From Methanobacteriota archaeon (GTDB lineage: Archaea; Thermoplasmatota; Poseidoniia; Poseidoniales; Poseidoniaceae), in assembly GCA_002710015.1 (NCBI GenBank), contig PAOW01000027.1:34081-66267 (forward strand): DNA of 32,187 bases. The letters run 5' to 3'. The notes beneath the pieces were generated by a model. The model had not been told where the DNA came from, ran no database searches, and saw nothing but the letters and a program-made list of their open reading frames with translations. Below, piece by piece: positions 17,773 through 24,990 of this stretch; position 1 is the first letter of the stretch, and every line of letters begins with the position of its first letter. The translations under genes and the position numbers were made by a program.

Positions 17773-18897
17773 TTAAAGTATGTCAGCACCAATTTCAAGG
17801 TGGGATAATATGTTTCCACACAAATATAGCGACCCTGTTACGAGTATAAAATCACAATTTTCTTTAAGAGATTCTAAACCTTTGACGGGGTCTTTGATGT
17901 GTCTGAGTCCAGCGATTGGGTTCTCTACTCCAGGATATCTACCCCCTTGTGGTTCTGTCGTTATTATATCCACAGGAGGTTTTCTCAATACCATGCCAAC
18001 AAGAGGCTCTATGAATTCATCCATGTCATTTTGAGGAGACGTGCCAAAAAGTAGAGACCATTTCTCAGGCAGTAACCTTTCTATTTCAGGAATTGCTCTT
18101 AGCATTCCACTTGGATTATGAGCGGATTCAAGTAAAATCGATGGATTTCCTTGAATCAATTGCATTCTGCCTGGCCATTGAATAGGTCTTCGAACGAATG
18201 AATAACCAATCATAGCACACAAACGTTCAGCTAGGTCAGCGGCCTCATCCATGAAAGTCGATTTTTCTGGGATGTAGAATCTAGCACTGATCGCTTCATC
18301 TCGCATTGCATTTCTAACCCTCGCTGAGCCAGGGTCTCTGATTAGCATGGGCACACCAGGTCTCCAAATCGCCGCCTTCTCCCTAGCGACTTTTTCGATA
18401 GTATCTCCTAAAATTTCACTATGTTCGAGACTCACAGATGTAACTAAACATCCCACAACGTCAGCACTTCTTGTTGCGTCTAGTCTCCCTCCTAAACCAG
18501 TTTCTAGGATCATTATTGAAACTCCTGCATGTCTGCAAGCGACAAGAGAAACGAGGTATGTAATCTCAAAAAAAGTCAAGTCTATATTTAGATCCTTTAT
18601 CTCATGTAGTGCTCTATCGAAATCGTCACTAGAAATTGACTTACCATTTACTCTCACCCTTTCTTCAATGTTGACAAGATGTGGGGATGAGAAGAAACCA
18701 ACTCTATATCCTGCCCGCACTAGACCCATCACTAACTGAGCACACGCGCTTCCTTTGCCATTTGAACCAGCAACATGGATGCAGTCCATGTCTCTATCAG
18801 GACGATTAAGGGCTTCTAGTGCAACGGTTACTCTTTCCAATCCAAGGTCCATACCTTGTGATTTTTTAGAAAACAACCATTCTCTCAGTGACGGCAT
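17773..18897 (-). CDS. folC: Folylpolyglutamate synthase / dihydrofolate synthase (Mur ligase family)
   Basis: CIHVAGSNGKGSACAQLVMGLVRAGYRVGFFSSPHLVNIEERVRVNGKSIS and LETGLGGRLDATR are FolC signatures. Confidence 0.88.
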   Translation of the reverse strand: MPSLREWLFSKKSQGMDLGLERVTVALEALNRPDRDMDCIHVAGSNGKGSACAQLVMGLVRAGYRVGFFSSPHLVNIEERVRVNGKSISSDDFDRALHEIKDLNIDLTFFEITYLVSLVACRHAGVSIMILETGLGGRLDATRSADVVGCLVTSVSLEHSEILGDTIEKVAREKAAIWRPGVPMLIRDPGSARVRNAMRDEAISARFYIPEKSTFMDEAADLAERLCAMIGYSFVRRPIQWPGRMQLIQGNPSILLESAHNPSGMLRAIPEIERLLPEKWSLLFGTSPQNDMDEFIEPLVGMVLRKPPVDIITTEPQGGRYPGVENPIAGLRHIKDPVKGLESLKENCDFILVTGSLYLCGNILSHLEIGADIL

Positions 18898-18903
18898 TTA
18901 CTT

Positions 18904-18920
18904 TGGCCCCGTAGGGGCCA
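18904..18920. promoter_or_regulatory. Perfect 7-bp stem / 3-nt loop inverted repeat between divergent folC and the presenilin-like gene
   Basis: TGGCCCC GTA GGGGCCA; lies in the 32-bp gap between folC (start 18897) and the ORF at 18930. Confidence 0.55.
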
Positions 18921-18929
18921 GTATATCCA

Positions 18930-21185
18930 ATGATTAGAAAACCACCCTCACTCTCGGTTGAAACTATGGGGGAGTCTACGTCTCAAGACCATATCCAGCG
19001 CGTAGAGCGTGAATTGGCGAAAGAGGACTCACTATTTCGCAATATGATAGAGCAAGCACCAGGCATGATCGGCATGGCTGGTATGTTCGTTGTAACCATT
19101 TTTTTGGGAATTTGGCTCCAGCCCTGGTTTGACTCAGCTGGACTACAAGCATTTGGAGAGTCAGGTTCAACACAAGCCCGCTGGATAGTTCTAGAATTGC
19201 TGGCAATTTTTGCGTTCACATTCCTGATATTGTGGCTAGCTAAAAAGCACCTCCAGCATTTCATAAAATACGGATTGCTATTTGTTTTATTCTTAGCACT
19301 ATGCTACACAACAATTCCTGGCGCTCACATTTTACTAGTACCAGACGTTGAGACTGAGCCGTTCGAATTTACAGATGAGATTGCTTACAATGAGGAAATC
19401 GTATCAATCAATACAGATGGGTCAATGATTACCCAAGTAACGAAATATACAGAGACCATGTATCATACCTTTGAGGTAAACAAGAGATCAGCCAACATGT
19501 CCTTAGAATGGAGTAAGGAGTTAGACTCATATCCCGGAGCACCGTTCTTTACTGTAACTGAGGGAATTTATGGAATTACAGTAACAAATGGGGCATGGAT
19601 ATGGTCTTTTGACAAGGAAAGTGGAGAGATTCTTAGTAAATATGCCTGCTTCGAACTAGAGGGATGGGATAACACATTGGAGAATTTGTCAGTCATTCCG
19701 GAGATAATTGAATGCGTCACTGCTCTGGAGATAGTTGAGAATGAGAATGGTGATTTTGGAGAGGCTAAGGGCGCCTTGTATATCACAACGCCAGAAAATA
19801 AAATTGTTAGAAGGAATACATTCCATGGAACGAATGAAACAGTTCACCAATCGAGGTGGGATATGCCTCAGTTGCAGTTGAATTCCGATAAAATTTTTCA
19901 CAACAAACAATATGACGAAGACAGTCTTCTTATTGCAACAGAAACTAGAGCTATAATGATTGAAATTGAAGAACTCGCAGATGCATACAATGAGCCCGGT
20001 CCCCGACCTGATAAATGGGAAGATCAGGTTAGTGTTGAATGGCAATATGAGGTGGATGACAACTTTACAGCATTCAACGTAATTACAAACCCGTGGGATG
20101 ACGATGAAGAGGTAATCTTAACCGGCACGGAGAGTGGAGAAATCAAAGTCTGGATTATTGATGACGAAATAGATCAGATATTCGAGGAAGAAGAACGCTT
20201 TGGCGGCGAAGATTCGTTCGAAGGCCCAATTCTGTCTATCAATAGTTTCGATTTAGACGAGGAAGACGGGGATGAGTTATGGATAACAGATGCGGATGGC
20301 GTCCATGGATTATTTTACGAATCTCTTACGGAATACGTTACAATTGAAATCGATTTTGAGAATGTTAGAGCAGTCTCATCTGAGGGAGCAACAATTCAGA
20401 TGGTAAAAGACGGCAAATGGAATGATACATTTGGAAATCCAATGATAGGTGCAGATTTCCATACTGGAGAATTTGATTCCGATACCATGTACAATAGCTA
20501 CGGAATACAGTTAGATGATACTGCGATTTTGGTAGGGTTGGGATTGGCAATTGTATTGATGGTGGCTCTAATCATTAGACCAGAGTGGTATGTCGTTAAC
20601 ACAGTAGGTGTTCTTGTTGGTGCTGGAGTAATAGTGATGCTAGGAGTCACCTTTGTTCCAACCCTGATTGTAATTTTCATGGTTTTAGCAGCTATCTATG
20701 ATGCTTGGGCTGTTTACAAATCAAAGCATATGCTTGATTTAGCAGATACAATGATTGGACTAAACCTGCCAATATTGCTTGTTGCACCTCAAGAAAGTGG
20801 TTATTCAATGCTGGAGGAAAGCGACAGTTTGCGACCTGCAGAGAAAAAACCAGAGAGCTCTTTGCCAGCAGATGCCAGCAAACATGTAAAGATGGTAAAA
20901 AGGAAAAAGCCGAAAGAAGCCATGTTTATGGGTCTAGGGGACGTTATATTCCCAGGAATGCTAGTATTATCATGTGTCAACTTCGTTCCATCTAACGGGC
21001 TTGCAGTAGGCCTAAGTGCGCTAATTGGAGGATTGATTGGCTATCTGGTTTTAATGACATACGTTGCCTCTGGCAGGCCTCAGGCAGGATTGCCTTTACT
21101 GAACGGTGGGGCAATAATTGGTTACATTATTGGTGGATTACTATTCGTTGGTAGTGCTGCCTTTTCGTTTGGTATTTCTTTGTAG
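18930..21185 (+). CDS. Presenilin-like GxGD intramembrane aspartyl protease (A22-like) with large inserted extracytoplasmic domain
   Basis: LAAIYDAWAVYKSKHM (YD, Asp591), MFMGLGDVIFPGML (GLGD, Asp671), QAGLPLLNGG (PAL-like). Three TM helices before and six after a ~390-aa soluble segment. An alternative start is ATG 18966 (MGESTSQDH). Confidence 0.82.
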   Translation: MIRKPPSLSVETMGESTSQDHIQRVERELAKEDSLFRNMIEQAPGMIGMAGMFVVTIFLGIWLQPWFDSAGLQAFGESGSTQARWIVLELLAIFAFTFLILWLAKKHLQHFIKYGLLFVLFLALCYTTIPGAHILLVPDVETEPFEFTDEIAYNEEIVSINTDGSMITQVTKYTETMYHTFEVNKRSANMSLEWSKELDSYPGAPFFTVTEGIYGITVTNGAWIWSFDKESGEILSKYACFELEGWDNTLENLSVIPEIIECVTALEIVENENGDFGEAKGALYITTPENKIVRRNTFHGTNETVHQSRWDMPQLQLNSDKIFHNKQYDEDSLLIATETRAIMIEIEELADAYNEPGPRPDKWEDQVSVEWQYEVDDNFTAFNVITNPWDDDEEVILTGTESGEIKVWIIDDEIDQIFEEEERFGGEDSFEGPILSINSFDLDEEDGDELWITDADGVHGLFYESLTEYVTIEIDFENVRAVSSEGATIQMVKDGKWNDTFGNPMIGADFHTGEFDSDTMYNSYGIQLDDTAILVGLGLAIVLMVALIIRPEWYVVNTVGVLVGAGVIVMLGVTFVPTLIVIFMVLAAIYDAWAVYKSKHMLDLADTMIGLNLPILLVAPQESGYSMLEESDSLRPAEKKPESSLPADASKHVKMVKRKKPKEAMFMGLGDVIFPGMLVLSCVNFVPSNGLAVGLSALIGGLIGYLVLMTYVASGRPQAGLPLLNGGAIIGYIIGGLLFVGSAAFSFGISL

Positions 21186-21194
21186 GTGAGTTGA

Positions 21195-22478
21195 ATGTTG
21201 AGTATGGACTTATTCCGGAATCAGGTGGATAAGATTCGTGATGATCATGACAAAAGAGGAATACCTCACGAAAGTATAGACCGGGTCTTACAACTTGACG
21301 AGGAGTGGAGAGGCGCCCTAAAAGAGATGGAAAATTCCCGCAGAGAACGCAATCAGGCTGCAAAAGGAATTGCAGAAGCGAAGAAGAAAGGTGATACTGA
21401 AACTTCACAAAGAATTATGTCGGAAGTGAAAAACTTAGGAGAAAGGATTGCAGCTTTGGACGAGAAGGCAAAATCCCTACTGGATGAGAGAGATAGAATT
21501 AGGATGAGAATTCCGAATCTTTTGCATGATGCTGTTCCGGTCGGAGATGACGAGGAAGGTAATACTCAGCACTCATTACATGGCGTAAAACCTGATTTCT
21601 CCTTTGAGCCTAGAACTCATAATGAATTGATTGAAATGAATAAATGGGTCGATTTGGAAAGGGCTGCAAAAATTGCTGGTAGCCGCTTTTTCTTCCTGAA
21701 GGGAGATCTTGCTAGACTCGAGATGGCTTTGCAGACCTATGCGGTAGATTTCCTTGTAAACAGAGGCTTCACCTTCGTTCAACCGCCAGTCATGATGAAC
21801 CGGCCAGCGTATGAGGGGGTTACAGATTTATCAGATTTTGAGACTGTAATGTATGGAATCACCCCTGACCCGCTTTACATGATTGCAACCAGCGAACATC
21901 CGCTAACAGCGATGTACATGGATGAAGTGATCGAGCCAAGTCTTTTGCCAATCAAGATGGTTGGTGTCAGTGCTTGTTTCAGGAGAGAAGTGGGGGCGCA
22001 CGGTCTTTCAGACCGTGGAATTTGGCGAGTACACCAGTTCACAAAAATCGAACAGATTGTGATTTCTCATCCTGATGAATCTTGGGACCATCACGAAGAT
22101 TTATTGCAGAATTGTGTCGACCTTTGGGATGAACTCGGACTACATTACGAGGTAGTAAACATCTGTACAGGTGATATGGGAACCGTTGCGGCTAGGAAGT
22201 ACGACTTGGAAGCATGGCTTCCTGGTGCTAATGCATTCAAGGAAATCGTCTCTTGCTCTAACTGCACAGATTATCAGGCAAATAGGCTCAAGATGCGTTA
22301 CAGGACTAGTGATGGTAATGCAGCAGTCCATACCCTGAACTCAACCGCAGTTGCAACAAGTAGAGCATTAGTAGCCATAATGGAGCAAAATCAAGAAGAG
22401 GATGGTCGTGTATTAATTCCAAATTGCCTAATTTCTCTTATGGGTGGTAAAACGCACTTAGAGCCATGTAAATGGTAG
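21195..22478 (+). CDS. serS: Seryl-tRNA synthetase
   Basis: N-terminal coiled-coil arm (RRERNQAAKGIAEAKKKGD...), class II motifs (FVQPPVMMNRPAYEG, ACFRREVGAHG..RGIWRVHQFTKIEQ, LNSTAVATSRALVAIMEQNQ). Confidence 0.93.
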   Translation: MLSMDLFRNQVDKIRDDHDKRGIPHESIDRVLQLDEEWRGALKEMENSRRERNQAAKGIAEAKKKGDTETSQRIMSEVKNLGERIAALDEKAKSLLDERDRIRMRIPNLLHDAVPVGDDEEGNTQHSLHGVKPDFSFEPRTHNELIEMNKWVDLERAAKIAGSRFFFLKGDLARLEMALQTYAVDFLVNRGFTFVQPPVMMNRPAYEGVTDLSDFETVMYGITPDPLYMIATSEHPLTAMYMDEVIEPSLLPIKMVGVSACFRREVGAHGLSDRGIWRVHQFTKIEQIVISHPDESWDHHEDLLQNCVDLWDELGLHYEVVNICTGDMGTVAARKYDLEAWLPGANAFKEIVSCSNCTDYQANRLKMRYRTSDGNAAVHTLNSTAVATSRALVAIMEQNQEEDGRVLIPNCLISLMGGKTHLEPCKW

Positions 22479-22505
22479 AGGCCTGAAGTCTCATTGTCGA
22501 ATATG

Positions 22506-23939
22506 TCACAGTGTTTGGGGGCCACCAGCAGGCATCTCAGGCAGCATGAATACCGTATCACCACGCAGGCTAGGGCCTACATCGAAAGTAGCGAATATTC
22601 CTATGTCAGCTATATTATGAGATAGAGAGAACCAAGTTCTTCCGTATGCATCTACTCTAATGTCTAGGAAGTCGCCAAGTCCACCACATCGGTTGTAACC
22701 ACAATCTGTGACCGTATCGATAGGGTCATCGTCGCCGTTAAGTTGGACAGTTGTTAGCAACGGAGTTTCATTGAAAGCATCGGTTGCGTAAGTGAGGTAT
22801 GCGTTCCAAACCTCATCATCCCCCTCAGTTTCACCGACATAACCGAAGGCAACAGTCCCTGCGTCCCCTGCGACTACAACTGGGAAGCCTGTGCCGGACA
22901 GATTGATTGGTGGCGCAATCATTGTAGCGTTAGACCATGTGTCCCCCTGATCTCTTGAATATGACCAGTAAGGCATGTTGTCAAGACCCATCCACATGGC
23001 GTGAACGTTACCTTCTGTATCTACCTCAACCTGTGCTTCTTCTGCATTCCATGTATCAGCAATACCGGTATCTGTTGTTGGAAGCACATGCTCAGTCCAG
23101 CTTATTCCTGCATTAGTGGTTCTAAATACAGAGTAACCGTCTCCTGTGCATCCTTTGTTACCTCGGTAGAAATTACCATCGACGCTACCTACCAAGTGGG
23201 CAGACAGACCTCCTGAGTTGCAAGTTACAGGTGCTCCTGAGGTTTCAGGACCCCATGTAGCGCCTCCATCTTGACTTGATGAGCATAGTGGGTGAGGAGC
23301 ATTTCCGTTGATACAGAACATCCAGGTTGTTGGATGAGCAAATGCTGGCATATTGCTACTTGCGATCGTCTGGTGGTCTTGGACAGAATAGAGTTGCGTT
23401 GCAACACTTGGGCCATCCCATGAAACTCCGTCATCGTCAGACCACTCAACGGTCATTCCAAGCAAAGCATGCATGTCGAATTTCATAATTCGGCCTGTCC
23501 ATGGATCAACATAGATGTAGGGATCGTTGGAATTCACTATTGGTAGTAGTGGGTCATAGACATTCTCACAAGAATAGGATAGTGTGTCATACATCCCTAT
23601 CAAATCGCAAGATACAACCGCTGTTGAGCCTCCTGGCCCATTACCGTATGAACTCATCACCATAGTATCGGTCTGCGTAATTCCCATAGTCGGCTCAAAT
23701 GTTGACATGCCTATACCGTAATATGTGCCAGTTGCCAAAAAGGGGGTGTTTCTTTCACTAAAATCAAATTCATCATTGCCCCAAGCATCAACTGCATCTG
23801 GCATGTGATACCAAGTCAAGTCAGGTTTTTCAAAGTCCCAAACGGTTTCTGTTCTAGTGATAGGTTCAGCTTCTTCCTCTCCAAAACACCCAACAAATGA
23901 GGCACTTATCATGAGTATTGTGATGAAAATAGGTCGCAT
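22506..23939 (-). CDS. Lipoprotein with Asp-box/BNR sialidase-like beta-propeller
   Basis: Lipobox MRPIFITILMISASFVGC; Asp-box-like repeats SDDDGVSWDGP, SSQDGGATWGPE, RTTNAGISWTEH, SRDQGDTWSNAT. Confidence 0.75.
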   Translation of the reverse strand: MRPIFITILMISASFVGCFGEEEAEPITRTETVWDFEKPDLTWYHMPDAVDAWGNDEFDFSERNTPFLATGTYYGIGMSTFEPTMGITQTDTMVMSSYGNGPGGSTAVVSCDLIGMYDTLSYSCENVYDPLLPIVNSNDPYIYVDPWTGRIMKFDMHALLGMTVEWSDDDGVSWDGPSVATQLYSVQDHQTIASSNMPAFAHPTTWMFCINGNAPHPLCSSSQDGGATWGPETSGAPVTCNSGGLSAHLVGSVDGNFYRGNKGCTGDGYSVFRTTNAGISWTEHVLPTTDTGIADTWNAEEAQVEVDTEGNVHAMWMGLDNMPYWSYSRDQGDTWSNATMIAPPINLSGTGFPVVVAGDAGTVAFGYVGETEGDDEVWNAYLTYATDAFNETPLLTTVQLNGDDDPIDTVTDCGYNRCGGLGDFLDIRVDAYGRTWFSLSHNIADIGIFATFDVGPSLRGDTVFMLPEMPAGGPQTL

Positions 23940-24947
23940 TCACGCACCTCCAAACAAGTCTGCTCCAAGTAATGGGAGTAGCACAGATGCATCTCCTTCT
24001 ACGCAAACATTCGGTGCCTCAGGTCTCATTTTACCCCAACTAATGGCTTCCTTTAAACGAGCACCTGACAGGCTACCGTCGTGTTCTGGCGCTGTTGTAA
24101 TGTAGATTGCAGAATCTAAGCCGCCTCGGTATTGATTCCACCAAATTACGTGATGTTTTGAAATCCCTCCCCCTATCATTAACGCATTTGATTTTTCAAC
24201 ATCCCAAGTTAAGTCACTCATTACTTGCTCATCAGCGAGTGTATCTATGTGAAAATCTCGGTATTTTTGTCTAAACATGAATAACTGCGCACCTATGCTA
24301 CCGTCAGTAATTCCCGGAATACAAACAGGGATTTTATTTTTGTAAGCCCAATAAATTAGTGAATCAGGTGTCCCTATTCGCTTTCCTAATTCCCAGACTA
24401 GATGTATCGAGCCGAACCCAATCCATGCCTCTGCACCCTCTTTTCCGGTTTCTCTTAATCTGTCATCCCGGATTTCTTCGAGTACTGGCATAACCACTGC
24501 CTCGATAATTTCGCCATAACTTGCATTGGGAACAATTACATTTCCTAATCGCATCAATTGATGTTCGCCTAATTCAATGTCATCTAATTCAAATGCACCG
24601 TGATAATAGTGCTTGTAGGCTCTAGCGATATCGTGGTCTAGCATTCCGCAGGTTGTTGATAAAACATTGAACATTTTTGTTTTCACGGCTTCAACAAAAA
24701 ATCCTCTGGTACCGGTTGCACACAGGCACGCAGGGAATGATAACCAATTTGTAACCAGATTTGCATCTCCTCCGACTTCATCTATTTGTTTCCGCATGTC
24801 TTTGAGAATATCTCTTGCATAAGCTAGTTTTGTTGCAGTAAATCCTCCAGCATTTGCCATCTGGTCGATAAGCGACTCTGCGTTTGAAAGTTTTGCAAAA
24901 TCGTAGTCTTCGACAGGCTTGTCAAACGACTCAGGATCTATTGCCAT
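23940..24947 (-). CDS. Deoxyhypusine synthase family protein
   Basis: NALMIGGGISKHHVIWWNQYRGGLDSAIYITTAPEHDGSLSGARLKEAISWGKMRPEAPNVCVEGDASVLLPLL matches the DHS C-terminus, including the SKHH lysine. ATG 24947 (MAIDPES) preferred over 24989. Confidence 0.83.
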   Translation of the reverse strand: MAIDPESFDKPVEDYDFAKLSNAESLIDQMANAGGFTATKLAYARDILKDMRKQIDEVGGDANLVTNWLSFPACLCATGTRGFFVEAVKTKMFNVLSTTCGMLDHDIARAYKHYYHGAFELDDIELGEHQLMRLGNVIVPNASYGEIIEAVVMPVLEEIRDDRLRETGKEGAEAWIGFGSIHLVWELGKRIGTPDSLIYWAYKNKIPVCIPGITDGSIGAQLFMFRQKYRDFHIDTLADEQVMSDLTWDVEKSNALMIGGGISKHHVIWWNQYRGGLDSAIYITTAPEHDGSLSGARLKEAISWGKMRPEAPNVCVEGDASVLLPLLGADLFGGA

Positions 24948-24990
24948 GTGTGACCGTATCGGGCCTTTGCATATGAAGTCGATTATCAAA

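Noticed and set aside
18347-18739. 130-aa plus-strand ORF
   Set aside because: Antisense shadow of folC; Ser/Thr/Pro-rich.
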